Positions 34,550-44,635 of a stretch of DNA of 64,000 nucleotides are shown piece after piece. The stretch comes from Alkalimarinus coralli (GTDB taxonomy: Bacteria; Pseudomonadota; Gammaproteobacteria; Pseudomonadales; Oleiphilaceae). The translations under genes and the position numbers were made by a program. The notes beneath the pieces were generated by a model. That model had not been told where the DNA came from. It ran no database searches and saw only the letters and a list, made by a program, of their open reading frames with translations. Every line of letters starts with the position of its first letter. The stretch's first letter is position 1. Where the stretch lies: NCBI RefSeq assembly GCF_023650515.1, contig NZ_CP096016.1, positions 4,094,001-4,158,000 of the forward strand, read 5' to 3'.

Positions 34550-35755
34550 ATGGGGGTGTCACCAGAGCAACGGGAAATAGATCGAAAGGCGCGAGAGCTG
34601 AGGACTCAGGAAGACCGGCTAGCCCGCCGGGTAGAGCAGCAACAAAGGCTGGAAGACAAGCTGGGGCAACAGCAGGAGAAGGTTGCAGAGCGGGAAAAAA
34701 GCACACTGGAGAAAGAGCAAGACCTGTCAAAACGTGAGACGCTGGTCACTCAGCAACTTAAACAGCTTCAGACTGACCAAGAGCAGTATAAGGATGAGCG
34801 AGCGCAATTTCAGCGAGCGCGCAAACGGCGATTGTCTTTTATGCTGCCAGTGCTATTGCTGGCGGGAGCCGGTGCAGGTTATCTAACCTATGACTATTAC
34901 GCCAAAAATGACATTTTCTCGCAGCGCTTGAGCCAGGCGAATCAGAACGTTAACAAACTGAGTGATGTGTTGACTGATGCCGAAGACTCAAAGGTTGCGG
35001 TGCTTCAAAAACTATCGTTAAAAGAAGATGAGGTGGCCAGAACTCAAAGAGAGCTGGATACGCTAAAAAGTGCGTATGCAGCACTGGAAAAAGAAAAAAG
35101 CAGCAGTGACAGCACTCGTACCCAGCTGGAAAGCAGCAAAAAAACGCTGGAAGCCACGGTTGCTGCGCTAACAGAGGAAAAGGCGTCTCTGCTAAAGACG
35201 GTTAGCCAGTTAGAAGAAGCCTTAGCGGACAGCACTAATCAGCTGAATGCCAGTACAGATTTGCTGGCAGGCATGACTAAGGAGAATGAGCAGCTTAAGC
35301 TGGGTTTAGATGAGAAGAGTGCCGCTCTAACGGATCTCAAGAGGCAGGAAGAGTCGCTGATCGTCGAGCTGGAAGAGAAGTCAGGTGTATTGATTGCGTC
35401 AAAACAGGCCATTGATGAACGCGATAAAATTATTGCAGCAAAAGTGAAGCGCCAGTCGGAGCTTGAACTACAGCTGGCGACGCTGCAAGAGCAGCATCAA
35501 CTGTTGAACAAAAGCCGTGATGAGCTGGCCAACAAACTAAGTGAAATAAATCAATCTTCAGAGGTTCTTAGGTCGCAATTAACAGCCGGAAAGCAAGCTG
35601 CAACCAGCAAAGACCAGGCGCTTGAGGCAAAATTGAAGGAGATAGCGTCGCTAGAAGCACAAGTACAGGCAGAAAAAGACCAGCGGGCTGTGCTTGAGGC
35701 TAAGCTTAAAGTGTTGCAATCTAAAGTTGAGAAAACGACAGCGGCTGCGCCATAG
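34550..35755 (+). CDS. Coiled-coil protein with one membrane helix, function unknown
   Basis: 401 aa; ATG preceded by AGGAGAG 9 bases upstream. Residues 4-95 are a strongly charged, Gln/Glu/Lys-rich coiled coil; one membrane helix is at about 98-115 (LSFMLPVLLLAGAGAGYL), flanked on the inside by RARKRR. Residues 120-395 are a second long coiled coil. The topology would put the short coil in the cytoplasm and the long one in the periplasm. No enzymatic domain was seen. The gene is alone, convergent with trpS; the 268-bp gap upstream shows nothing else I recognise. Confidence 0.75.
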   Translation: MGVSPEQREIDRKARELRTQEDRLARRVEQQQRLEDKLGQQQEKVAEREKSTLEKEQDLSKRETLVTQQLKQLQTDQEQYKDERAQFQRARKRRLSFMLPVLLLAGAGAGYLTYDYYAKNDIFSQRLSQANQNVNKLSDVLTDAEDSKVAVLQKLSLKEDEVARTQRELDTLKSAYAALEKEKSSSDSTRTQLESSKKTLEATVAALTEEKASLLKTVSQLEEALADSTNQLNASTDLLAGMTKENEQLKLGLDEKSAALTDLKRQEESLIVELEEKSGVLIASKQAIDERDKIIAAKVKRQSELELQLATLQEQHQLLNKSRDELANKLSEINQSSEVLRSQLTAGKQAATSKDQALEAKLKEIASLEAQVQAEKDQRAVLEAKLKVLQSKVEKTTAAAP

Positions 35756-35881
35756 CGGGTAAAATTCTAGATAGCTCAGCCAAAGGCGTTCTTTGAAATC
35801 CAGGTAGTGTCCATAAACCTGTGTTGCAGGCACCCTTGGCAAACCAAAGGGCTGACCTGCTACGTAGACTGTCAATTTCTA

Positions 35882-36904
35882 CTACTTTAGACCGTAAATA
35901 CCGACGGCTTCACGAACCTTATCCATCATGCTCTGGCTAAGTTTGCGAGCCTTTTCGGCTCCTTTCTGCAACTCGGCTTCAATATCCTGTGGTCGAGCCA
36001 GTAAGTCATTATAGCGCTCGCGGGATTCACCAATCTCTTCGTTTATTAATGAGAATAAACGCTTTTTAGCATCGCCCCAGCCAATGCCTTCAGCAAATGC
36101 CTGGCGCATTTCTGCGGTCTGTGTTTCATCTGCAAAGGCCTGCCAAATTTGAAATACGGTTGAGCTGTCCGGGTCTTTTGCTTCGCCGGGCTCAAGCAGG
36201 TTGGTCTGTATTTTGTTGATGTGTTTCTGAAGTTGTTTTTCGGTCAGAAATAATGGAATGGTATTACCATAACTCTTGCTCATCTTTCGGCCATCAAGAC
36301 CTTGTAGAATGGCCACGTTATCATCGACGACATATTCAGGCAGTGTCAGTATGGGTTTCTTTTTGCTGGCATAAATATGGTTAAAGCGCTGCGCGATGTC
36401 TCGGGCCATTTCTACGTGTTGAATCTGGTCTTTACCAACAGGCACCTTGTTAGCCCCAAACATTAGGATATCTGCCGCCATTAACACAGGGTAGCTGAAT
36501 AAGCCCATGGTAATGGCCTTATCAGGATCTTCGTTGTTCGCAACATTGGCATCTACCGCACCTTTGTAGGCGTGGGCACGGTTCATCAGCCCTTTACCGC
36601 AGACACAGTTCAGTAGCCAGGTAAGCTCTGGAATTTCACGGATGTCGGACTGTCGGTAGAAACAGGCCTTGTCGGTATCCAGCCCTAATGCAAGCCAGGT
36701 TGCGGCAATTTCCATGGTTGACTGGTGTACCAGCTTGGGATCCTGGCACTTAATCAACGCATGGTAGTCGGCCAAAAACAGAAATGACTCGTTGTCCCCT
36801 GTTTGGCTGGCCTCTATTGCGGGTCTGATGGCACCGACATAGTTTCCCAAGTGAGGTGTGCCTGTGGTGGTTATTCCGGTTAAAACCCGCTGCTTAATCA
36901 TCAA
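35882..36904 (-). CDS. trpS: Tryptophanyl-tRNA synthetase
   Basis: 340 aa. Class I synthetase charging tRNA-Trp. The HIGH-like motif is TPHLGNYVG near the N-terminus and the KMSKS motif [10 protein letters not shown] near residue 200. The length is that of bacterial TrpS. Two consecutive methionine codons start it; the second could also be used. It is monocistronic. Confidence 0.96.
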   Translation of the reverse strand: MMIKQRVLTGITTTGTPHLGNYVGAIRPAIEASQTGDNESFLFLADYHALIKCQDPKLVHQSTMEIAATWLALGLDTDKACFYRQSDIREIPELTWLLNCVCGKGLMNRAHAYKGAVDANVANNEDPDKAITMGLFSYPVLMAADILMFGANKVPVGKDQIQHVEMARDIAQRFNHIYASKKKPILTLPEYVVDDNVAILQGLDGRKMSKSYGNTIPLFLTEKQLQKHINKIQTNLLEPGEAKDPDSSTVFQIWQAFADETQTAEMRQAFAEGIGWGDAKKRLFSLINEEIGESRERYNDLLARPQDIEAELQKGAEKARKLSQSMMDKVREAVGIYGLK

Positions 36905-37098
36905 CTGCCCGCCTGTGTTAATCGCCGCCTGTAAGAGGCGTTAAGAAAAAGCCGATATGATAGCCAAGATAAGCCCGCCAGTCGATGAACGATGACAGCT
37001 ATCAGAGAATTCAGTGCACGCTGTCGACCAGGGCCGACGCCTGCGATTTAGCGTCAGCCATGGGGCGTTAGTTGTCTGAGGCGTTGCTTGTCGGAGTG

Positions 37099-38169
37099 TC
37101 AGTTTCGCAGCACAAACACTTTAAACTGATTCTGAGACAAGATATGCGCTGCAATATCACTACGTTGCCCGCCATCTTCGGTTAGATAGTAAACCACCGC
37201 TTTGTCGAGCTTCGACAAGCTGCTGCGTAGATCACTCAAAGGAATATGCAGACAATCTGGCATCGGGATATGCTCAAACTCAGAAAGCGAACGAATATCT
37301 AACAGCGCCATGTTGTGCTCAGGGTTTGCCGCAGCTTTCTGGTATTCGGCATTGGAAACATACTTGACCAGAGGGTTATGCAGCAGTTTTTGGAATGACT
37401 CTTTATCAAGTCTGGCCAGACAGCCATCTTCTTCCATAATGACAGAGGCCGAACGGACGATATCGGAGACCAGCGCCTCCTCGCCAAAATAAGCGCCCGG
37501 TCTCAGTGTAGCCAGCTTGGTTTGTTGTTCTCCAACCGTCACTTTGGCGCTGCCACTAATCAGCAGATAAAAATAGTCGCCCTCATCTTCTTCCTGAATA
37601 ATTGTCTGGCCCTTTTCAACTTCGACTCGTTCAAACTGGTCAAACAGTTCGGTGATGTTAGCAGGGGGCAGGTTCAGAAAGAGTGGAAACTCCAGCAAGC
37701 TGGTCATCCAGTTAAAATACTCTTCATCAAACTCACCTTGAGTTTGCTGTGGCGTGGTTGTCTTGGCACCTTGTGCTGGTTTGTTCTTCTCGCTATTGGG
37801 GTTCGATTCGCTCCAGGCCAGTGCCCTGTCGAGCAGTTTGGGGTCGATTAAAAACAAGTGGCCAGCGGTTTGAGCCTTAACTGTTGCTTCGCTGGTTATC
37901 AGATTGTTAATCGGGTGGAGCGCTGCTTTGTGGTTGCTATCAATCGTTTTGCTGGAAAAAAGCCCCTTCTTAATGGTGACTTTCCCCGCCAGCAAATAGT
38001 AGTGAAATGCCAGATCGTGACCTTTTTCGAACAAGGTGTCACCGGCATCGAACTCTACAACGCGGCCTTTTTTTAGCACTTCCGTCAAATAGGTGGACGA
38101 AAGCTGATCAAGTGGCGAATATTTCGCCATGGTTTTTTCAGTAATATTGTATTGTGCCTGAAGCGACAT
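37099..38169 (-). CDS. Two cyclic-nucleotide-binding domains plus rhodanese-like domain
   Basis: 356 aa. Two cNMP-binding beta-roll domains: a degenerate one at about 20-120 (FDAGDTLFEKGHDLAFHYYL) and a canonical one at about 165-260 (GQTIIQEEDEGDYFYLLISG, PGAYFGEEALVSDIVRSASV, the phosphate-binding cassette). A C-terminal rhodanese-like domain (LLDIRSLSEFEHIPMPDCLH) lacks the catalytic Cys: the active-site loop reads YLTEDGGQRSD. It is therefore not a sulfurtransferase but probably a binding module. The start lies 2 bp after the stop of the chemoreceptor gene, with the ribosome-binding site within that gene, so the two are coupled. Confidence 0.85.
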   Translation of the reverse strand: MSLQAQYNITEKTMAKYSPLDQLSSTYLTEVLKKGRVVEFDAGDTLFEKGHDLAFHYYLLAGKVTIKKGLFSSKTIDSNHKAALHPINNLITSEATVKAQTAGHLFLIDPKLLDRALAWSESNPNSEKNKPAQGAKTTTPQQTQGEFDEEYFNWMTSLLEFPLFLNLPPANITELFDQFERVEVEKGQTIIQEEDEGDYFYLLISGSAKVTVGEQQTKLATLRPGAYFGEEALVSDIVRSASVIMEEDGCLARLDKESFQKLLHNPLVKYVSNAEYQKAAANPEHNMALLDIRSLSEFEHIPMPDCLHIPLSDLRSSLSKLDKAVVYYLTEDGGQRSDIAAHILSQNQFKVFVLRN

Positions 38170-38171
38170 AA

Positions 38172-40196
38172 TCAGACCTTAAATGAGGTTAGCATTTCAC
38201 GTAGCTGGTTGGCTTTGGTGGCCATCTCTTCACTTGCGCGGGTGGTTTCAGCGGCGTTGCCGACATTGTCTTCCGCGACTCGGCTGATGCCCACGATGTT
38301 TCTATCAATATCTTCGGCGGTGGTGGCTTGCTGCTTAACGGCCTCAGCGATATGGGTATTCATCTCGGCAATGGAAGAGACTTTATCATGAATCGCTTCC
38401 AGTGCTTCTTCAACCTCTTTTGACTCTACGACAGTGCCTTCGGCCATTTTGTGGCTGTTAGACATGGCTGTAACGGCGTTGCCGACACCCTGCTGGATTT
38501 TATCCACCATCTCTTCAATCTCTTCTGTGGACTCGTGAGTACGTCTGGATAGTGAACGTACCTCATCTGCCACCACGGCAAAACCTCGGCCATGCTCACC
38601 GGCCCGTGCGGCTTCAATCGCGGCATTCAGTGCCAGCAGGTTGGTTTGTTCGGCGATACCTTTGATCTGAACCAGTACCTGGCTGATGTTGGCGCTGTCT
38701 TTTGCCAACTGGTCAACAACACTTGATGAATTCTGAATTTCACCGGCCAGGTTATTGATATTCAACAGTGTTTTATGAACCTGGTCTCTCCCGCGATTGG
38801 CCTCATTGCTGGCCTCCTGAGCGGCATTTTCTGCCTGTGCTGAAAAGTCAGATACCTCGCTGAAGTTGGAAGACATTTCGGTCATGGCGCTGGCAGCCTG
38901 CTCGGTTTCTTCCATCTGCTTATTGATTGAGTTGCTGGTGACGCCGGTGATCTGGCTGACTTCTTGAGACTGCTGGTAAACACTGTCAGAGGTGTTGTGA
39001 ACTTCTTTAATCAGCTCTCTCATGCGCTCTGCCGTTTGATTGAACTGCTCGGTCAGGTGGCCGAGTTCGTCTTGTGTTGCCACCGTCATTTTGACGGTCA
39101 TATCGCCTTCCGCCATTTTACTGGTGGCTTCCAGCAGGCGGTCTATCGAGGTGCGAAGTGAGAGGTAGAATGAGGCATACAGGTAGATAATAAGTATCAT
39201 GACAATGCCGATGGCCAGGCTAATCAAGGTGAGCTTTTTGTTCTGTGCTTCCAAACGGGTGGCAAAGTGTTTATCGACCTCGCTGAAGATTTCGCTGGTC
39301 AGCGAATACTGCAGGTTGGTAAATGATGATATCTCGTCGAAATAGTCCTTCCACGGTGTATTCAGTTCAGTGGCGGTCATTATTTGTGTATCCACCACAT
39401 CGAGTAGTCGGGTTATTTCACTAACCAGGGCTGAGCCGCCGTTTTTTATCTCTGACTGCTCATCTGGAATCATCAAGGTGACTGTTTTTTCCAGCTGTGG
39501 CTGTATTTCATAGAGCTTGCTGGATATGGAGTCGAGTGCATCCGCATTGGCTGAGTTCAGATAAGCCTGCGTGAGTGCGTAAGCACCTGTTGCCCGAAGC
39601 AGTCCAACCGTATTGCTGTACGACTTTAAGTCCCGTGTTGCAAAATCGATCATCGATTTGGTGTTGTGGTTTGAGTCCAGAGATAGTTCGCTCAGTTCCA
39701 GTGTTGCTTTGATCAGCGCATTGGCGTTGATTACCAGCTCATTAAGAATTGAAAAGGTTGACTCGGGCGTGGCGTTGGCTGACACCGAGACCGACTCCAT
39801 TCTTTTTAGTGACTTGCTGACGGCATCTATTAAGTTCTGATACGTTTCATTTTTGGTGAAGCGGGCATCACTGGCTTCAATGGCATTGATCGCTTTGGTG
39901 ACGGCACTTTTATGTGCTTGAAGTACCGCAGTATCAGGGCTTGATTGATAGGCAGAGAGCAGCTTTATATCGCGAAATCGCTCTGATGCGTCTACCAAAG
40001 CCTGAGCTAGATCCAGTAGTTCAAGACCTTCCCGTTGATTTTGAGTGGTTTTAATTTTTTCATAAGACTCATCAATAACGCTGTAGCTCAGCCACGCCAG
40101 CGGAACGAAAAATAGCAAACTAATGAGTGTGAATTTATTGGCAAAACCTAAGCGGGAGATTAAACGCATCCCCGGATGAAGAATATTTTTCAGCAC
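38172..40196 (-). CDS. Methyl-accepting chemotaxis protein
   Basis: 674 aa. Membrane helix 1 at about 20-42, periplasmic sensor of about 280 residues (helical, no family seen for certain), helix 2 near 325-350 ([19 protein letters not shown]), HAMP, then a long cytoplasmic signalling domain with the hairpin tip [19 protein letters not shown]. No C-terminal pentapeptide for CheR binding is present. The start at 40196 is GTG; an ATG nine codons later is possible. It precedes the cNMP/rhodanese gene in the same operon, a pairing that suggests a link between chemoreceptor and nucleotide sensing. Confidence 0.92.
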   Translation of the reverse strand: MLKNILHPGMRLISRLGFANKFTLISLLFFVPLAWLSYSVIDESYEKIKTTQNQREGLELLDLAQALVDASERFRDIKLLSAYQSSPDTAVLQAHKSAVTKAINAIEASDARFTKNETYQNLIDAVSKSLKRMESVSVSANATPESTFSILNELVINANALIKATLELSELSLDSNHNTKSMIDFATRDLKSYSNTVGLLRATGAYALTQAYLNSANADALDSISSKLYEIQPQLEKTVTLMIPDEQSEIKNGGSALVSEITRLLDVVDTQIMTATELNTPWKDYFDEISSFTNLQYSLTSEIFSEVDKHFATRLEAQNKKLTLISLAIGIVMILIIYLYASFYLSLRTSIDRLLEATSKMAEGDMTVKMTVATQDELGHLTEQFNQTAERMRELIKEVHNTSDSVYQQSQEVSQITGVTSNSINKQMEETEQAASAMTEMSSNFSEVSDFSAQAENAAQEASNEANRGRDQVHKTLLNINNLAGEIQNSSSVVDQLAKDSANISQVLVQIKGIAEQTNLLALNAAIEAARAGEHGRGFAVVADEVRSLSRRTHESTEEIEEMVDKIQQGVGNAVTAMSNSHKMAEGTVVESKEVEEALEAIHDKVSSIAEMNTHIAEAVKQQATTAEDIDRNIVGISRVAEDNVGNAAETTRASEEMATKANQLREMLTSFKV

Positions 40197-40569
40197 AATA
40201 GCAACCCAGTTACATCATTATTATTTAGCTTACCTAATGTTGATATCATCAGGTCGCATCAAAAAGTGTAGCCCACTGATCGTTAGTTGACATGGCTTAT
40301 TGCCACTTTATACAGGCCCATCTGTACCATAATACATCGCCCAGCAGTTCGAATACTTTAGCGTTTATGTTATCAGGCGTAACAAACAGTACAGGCCTTT
40401 TCAGCCTGCCGCCCTTTAATCCTTGGCATGTGTGGTGTGATGGAATGGTGGTGCAATGGAGTGGTGTCGTGGAGTGAGGTAGTGTAGTGGAGTGAGGTAG
40501 TGTAGTGGTATAGCGCTTTAGGGTACTATAGCGACTTTCGCCAAGACAATGATACGAAGGACTTAGGCT
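40197..40569. other. Divergent intergenic region with a G/T-rich tandem repeat, 373 bp
   Basis: Separates the chemoreceptor (left, minus) from the acyltransferase (right, plus) and must hold both promoters. An 18-bp unit ggagtgaggtagtgtagt is repeated exactly at 40471-40488 and 40489-40506, in a longer G/T-rich run (40425-40512). The ribosome-binding site of the acyltransferase (AAGGA, about 40557) is at the right end. No RNA gene was seen. Confidence 0.6.
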
Positions 40570-41409
40570 ATGGACTCTCAGATAGAGGAAATTCTGGCGT
40601 TTAAACCATCGGACAAGGGCTTCGCCGACAAAGTACTGCGCCCATCTGAGCTGTACTTTTCACCTAAAAGCATAGGGACAGATAATATTCCAAAAGACCG
40701 GCCGGTGCTGTTTGTGGGTAACCATACGATTTACGGTGTGTTTGACCCGATGTTGATTGTTAAATCAATTTATCAGCATAGCGGTGTTTTTCCCCGTTCG
40801 CTGGCCGACCATATGCACTTTGGGGTTCCGTTATGGACTCGCTATATCAAAAGCATGGGTATTGTAGAGGGTACTCGTGAAATTTGTAGTGCACTGATGC
40901 AAGACCGGCAATCGGTGCTGGTCTTTCCCGGTGGCGCACGTGAGGTGTTCAAGCGCAAAGGAGAGTCGTACAAACTGGTGTGGAAAGCGCGAGTTGGGTT
41001 CGTCAAAATGGCTATTCAGCACGGTTATGACATTGTTCCTTTTGCCAGTGTAGGCCCTGATGACGCTCTTTCCGTGCTGTTAGACGCTAACGATATAGCA
41101 AAGGGGCTAGGTCAGCGGTTTAGAGGTAGCCGCTTCTACAAAAAGACACTACGTAACGGCGATATGATCCCGCCTGTTACCCGGGGTATTGGTTTAACGG
41201 CTATCCCCCGGCCTGAACGGTTTTACTTCTCATTTGGAAAACCCATTGCAACCTCTGAGCTACAGGGCAAGGAACAAACAGACAAGCTGTTATTTGAAAC
41301 CAGAGACGTGGTCGCCGAGGCGATAAACAGCCAGATTGATGAACTGCTTAAACTGCGTGAGCAGGATAGCGATAAAGGCTGGTTAAGGAAGCTGCTGACA
41401 GCGCTTTAA
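40570..41409 (+). CDS. Lysophospholipid acyltransferase-like protein (DAGAT/PlsC superfamily)
   Basis: 279 aa. Acyltransferase motif VGNHTIYGVFDPML near residue 50 (His and Asp), then LVFPGGAREVFKRKGE (the second substrate-binding motif) around 117-133, typical of the diacylglycerol acyltransferase-like branch rather than PlsC proper. No membrane helix is apparent. The enzyme moves an acyl chain to a glycerolipid or related acceptor. It stands just before a convergent acyl-CoA ligase gene, which may supply its acyl-CoA. Confidence 0.85.
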   Translation: MDSQIEEILAFKPSDKGFADKVLRPSELYFSPKSIGTDNIPKDRPVLFVGNHTIYGVFDPMLIVKSIYQHSGVFPRSLADHMHFGVPLWTRYIKSMGIVEGTREICSALMQDRQSVLVFPGGAREVFKRKGESYKLVWKARVGFVKMAIQHGYDIVPFASVGPDDALSVLLDANDIAKGLGQRFRGSRFYKKTLRNGDMIPPVTRGIGLTAIPRPERFYFSFGKPIATSELQGKEQTDKLLFETRDVVAEAINSQIDELLKLREQDSDKGWLRKLLTAL

Positions 41410-41485
41410 TGGTTTATATAGAGTGTGCTCGCGAACTGAAACTCAATGGTACGTGAGCACACGCTATTAACCCTAACGCTTCATA

Positions 41486-43114
41486 TTAACTATCCGCTAG
41501 CGCTCTTTGGTAGGTTTCCCGAAGCTTCATTTTTAGCAGTTTGCCAGTTGCTGTATGGGGTAATTCATCGACAAAAATAACATCATCAGGTAACCACCAT
41601 TTGGCGACTTTATCTGACAAGTAATTCAACAGCTCTTCTTTACTGACGTCCATGCCCTCTTTTGTTACCGCCAATAACAGCGGCCGCTCATCCCACTTCG
41701 GATGGTAAACACCGATAACTGCGCATTCGGCTATTGCTGGGTGACCCACTGCGGCATTCTCCAGATCAATCGAGCTTATCCACTCCCCACCTGACTTGAT
41801 GACATCCTTGGCGCGGTCAACGATATTCATATAGCCTCGGGAGTCAATCGTTGCCACATCTCCGGTATCAAACCAGCCGTCAATCAAGGCAGGTTTCTCG
41901 GCTTTATAGTAGCGCTCTATGACCCAGGGGCCTTTGACCATTAGGCGGCCAAATGAAGCGCCATCGTGTGGCAGCGCCTGATTGTCAGCACCCACGATTT
42001 TCATTTCAATACCGAATACCGGGCGGCCTTGTTTGGTCTGAAGCTGGTAGCGTTCATCCAGCGGTAAGTCTTTCATGTAACGGCTCATACTATTGATGGT
42101 GCCGATGGGTGAAAGCTCGGTCATGCCCCAGGCGTGCATCACAAACGCATTGTGCTGCTCCTGGAAGGCTTTGATCATCGACAGAGGCGCAGCCGACCCG
42201 CCGATCACCACATTGTCAACTGAGTCAAGAGTGATATTTTGTTGCTCGCAGTATTGCAATAGTCCCTGCCAGACCGTCGGTACACCTAATAACAGGTCGA
42301 CCTGCTCGCCGTTTATCAGCTCTGACAGTGAGGCGCCGTCCATGCCCGCACCTGGCAAAACCAGTTTTGCGCCAACCATAGTTGCGGAGTACGGCACCCC
42401 CCAGGCATTCACATGAAACATCGGCACAACGGGCAATATATTACTGCGGTTGCCAATATCCAGCGCATCTCTTGAGATGCTGGCCCAGGCATGTAAAACC
42501 GTCGACCGGTGGCTATAGAGCACACCCTTAGGGTTACCTGTTGTACCGGAGGTGTAGCAGAGTGAAGCCGCACTTTCTTCGTCTATCTCTGGCCAGTCGA
42601 ACTCGGTAGATTCAGAGTCGACCAAGGCTTCATAACAAAGAAAGGGGGTTCCATCAGGTAAAGGAGACTCAGGCATATTTTGCCGATTGGTCATGACAAT
42701 AACCTGCTTAAGATATTTCAGTTCTGGCGCAATTTTTTCCAGCAGGGGAATAAAGGTCAGATCAATAAACAGGACTTCATCTTCAGCATGATTGAGGATG
42801 TATGCCAGTTGATCGGGGAATAACCGGGGGTTAATGGTGTGTAGTATGGCGCCGCTCCCCGATACCGCAAAGTAGATTTCATAGTGTCGGTGGGTATTCC
42901 AGGCCAGTGTGGCGACTCTGTCCTGTTGCCGTACGCCCAATCTCTTTAATCCGTTAGCGAGCCGTCTAGCGCGGGCAGCCGCATCTTTATAGCCATACCT
43001 GTGAATGCCGCCTTCGACATTACGACTGACAATCTCACCATCTTGGTGATACTGCTCAGCGTACTGGAGGATGGATGAGACGGTTAATGGGGTGTCCATC
43101 ATTAATCCCTGCAT
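41486..43114 (-). CDS. Fatty acyl-CoA synthetase (AMP-binding ligase)
   Basis: 542 aa from ATG at 43114, with AAGGAG 7 bases upstream (a frame-matched earlier ATG lacks one). AMP-binding motif [16 protein letters not shown] near residue 180, WGMTELSP motif, then [12 protein letters not shown] and [15 protein letters not shown]; the C-terminal Lys of the family is in [13 protein letters not shown]. Closest in pattern to medium/long-chain fatty-acid or 3-methylmercaptopropionate-type CoA ligases; the chain length cannot be assigned. It is a single gene. Confidence 0.92.
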   Translation of the reverse strand: MQGLMMDTPLTVSSILQYAEQYHQDGEIVSRNVEGGIHRYGYKDAAARARRLANGLKRLGVRQQDRVATLAWNTHRHYEIYFAVSGSGAILHTINPRLFPDQLAYILNHAEDEVLFIDLTFIPLLEKIAPELKYLKQVIVMTNRQNMPESPLPDGTPFLCYEALVDSESTEFDWPEIDEESAASLCYTSGTTGNPKGVLYSHRSTVLHAWASISRDALDIGNRSNILPVVPMFHVNAWGVPYSATMVGAKLVLPGAGMDGASLSELINGEQVDLLLGVPTVWQGLLQYCEQQNITLDSVDNVVIGGSAAPLSMIKAFQEQHNAFVMHAWGMTELSPIGTINSMSRYMKDLPLDERYQLQTKQGRPVFGIEMKIVGADNQALPHDGASFGRLMVKGPWVIERYYKAEKPALIDGWFDTGDVATIDSRGYMNIVDRAKDVIKSGGEWISSIDLENAAVGHPAIAECAVIGVYHPKWDERPLLLAVTKEGMDVSKEELLNYLSDKVAKWWLPDDVIFVDELPHTATGKLLKMKLRETYQRALADS

Positions 43115-43316
43115 GGTGGTCTCCTTGAGCAAAGTTTTCAATGTAGATGATTGGTTTTATTATTAACGGGGTATGCTCTCCATAATGGTACGAACAGGGG
43201 CTGTTGCGCAATAGGCTTTAGTACAATTTATCACTGGTGTTCTGCTTGTTACTGGCATCTTACGAAGGCTCAACGTACACTCAATCATTATTATCACCGC
43301 TAAGGAGTTGCCTTTG

Positions 43317-43958
43317 ATGGTCTATATTTCTTCTTTATTTCGAGTCTGGGTTTTAAGTCTGGCCGCTATTTTGTTGCTGGGATGCAATGAAAAACAACCT
43401 GACGAGCTGTTTTTGAAAGAGAGTGATATTCAATCAAGCATTGATAAGCAGTTACCGATTAATGGACTGCTGAATATGCAGATTCATATTCCTGATGAGG
43501 TGGCCAGCTTGAGCGGCTTTTTTGCTGAACGAGTGATTGCAGACCCCATGGTCGATGCACAGATTGAGCTGGATAGCATAGAGGTTTCACTGGTGGGTCA
43601 GCAGCCGCCACAGGAAGGGCGAATAAAGCTATTGGCCGAGCCGGTTATTCGCTTAACGCTTCTTGGGCTCGATATTGCTGAGCCACTGAGTATTGAACTG
43701 TCAGGCATATTGGTCGCGGATGAGGATAAACTTTTTTTTGAGCTCAAAGAACTGAATGAAAAAGGCTCATTCTTTTTCAACAACTTTGTTCCTAATGACT
43801 ATCAAGACCAGTTTATGGCAAATATGAATGATTGGTTTACCGCCTATTTCAGCGCTTACCCTGTTTACCAGTTTTTGCCTGATGGCCAGTTATCATACGC
43901 TAATGTTGATAAAGCAACGTTACTCATCGAGGATGACTTGCTGCGATTTCTGCCTTGA
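43317..43958 (+). CDS. DUF1439 lipoprotein (YceB-like)
   Basis: 213 aa from ATG at 43317, with AAGGAG 9 bases upstream. The lipoprotein signal peptide ends with the lipobox LLGC, giving an N-terminal acyl-Cys. The mature part has the YceB/DUF1439 pattern (LFLKESDIQSSIDKQLP, DSIEVSLVG, YPVYQFLPDG), a fold related to lipid-binding SMP/TULIP-like domains. Location is the outer or inner membrane facing the periplasm. It is alone. Confidence 0.85.
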   Translation: MVYISSLFRVWVLSLAAILLLGCNEKQPDELFLKESDIQSSIDKQLPINGLLNMQIHIPDEVASLSGFFAERVIADPMVDAQIELDSIEVSLVGQQPPQEGRIKLLAEPVIRLTLLGLDIAEPLSIELSGILVADEDKLFFELKELNEKGSFFFNNFVPNDYQDQFMANMNDWFTAYFSAYPVYQFLPDGQLSYANVDKATLLIEDDLLRFLP

Positions 43959-44159
43959 GAGGGCGGCATACATCATACTTTTTGCTTTGGTTCGAGCCAG
44001 ATTGTTCGTGATGGTTGTTATAGAATAATACGCTATAGGTAGACGTTTTTATTATTTAATAATCGAAAGGGCTATCAGCCTGTCAACTACAATGAAGGTG
44101 GTGCTAGGTAACATCCCATTACTAGCGAACGTAAACAGACGTTCATAAGGAGCAAAACA

Positions 44160-44435
44160 ATGAAAATGCTTTTAGGGATTGTTTTAGGGCTTTTTTTAGC
44201 TGGCCAGTATGCGATGGCTGATGGATCTGCCAAGAGTGATGAAGTCGAAGATATGACGGATCAGCAAGGTGCTGTAGAGCAGTTTGAGCAGACGTTGGAA
44301 GAGGCCCCCACTGCGGCAGGTATGCCAGATCAGGAGAGTGGTGAAGTAACAGATCAGGCTCAGGAGCCTATTGAAACAGGCGAAGAGTCAGATATGTACC
44401 AGGAAGAGGCTGACACAGAAGAACCTCAACCTTAG
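44160..44435 (+). CDS. Small acidic exported protein
   Basis: 91 aa, with AAGGAG 8 bases before the ATG. A clear signal peptide (MKMLLGIVLGLFLAGQYAMA) is followed by about 71 residues with very many Asp, Glu and Gln and no Cys or aromatic core, so the mature part is probably disordered. No family was recognised. It has its own terminator (44591..44614). It looks like a real, well-expressed gene on signal peptide and ribosome-binding site alone. Confidence 0.75.
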   Translation: MKMLLGIVLGLFLAGQYAMADGSAKSDEVEDMTDQQGAVEQFEQTLEEAPTAAGMPDQESGEVTDQAQEPIETGEESDMYQEEADTEEPQP

Positions 44436-44590
44436 CTTACGGGCATTAAAGCAGGTTATGACCTGACTTTAATCACGTGTAGATGTTCTAGGGTTCCATA
44501 CAACGTTTTCATTCCGTTCGATAATGTATCGGGCATAGCGGCTCAAAATGCCGGTTTTAAAATTACTGACCATCTGATGGTTACTAAATA

Positions 44591-44614
44591 GGGTGCTCCG
44601 TAGCACCCTTTTTA
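44591..44614 (+). terminator. Intrinsic terminator after the small acidic protein gene
   Basis: gggtgct / agcaccc stem with loop ccgt, followed by TTTTT. It may also serve the chemoreceptor gene that converges on it, but the opposite strand has a weaker T run. Confidence 0.8.
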
Positions 44615-44635
44615 GTAGATATCGAAGCCGCACGG

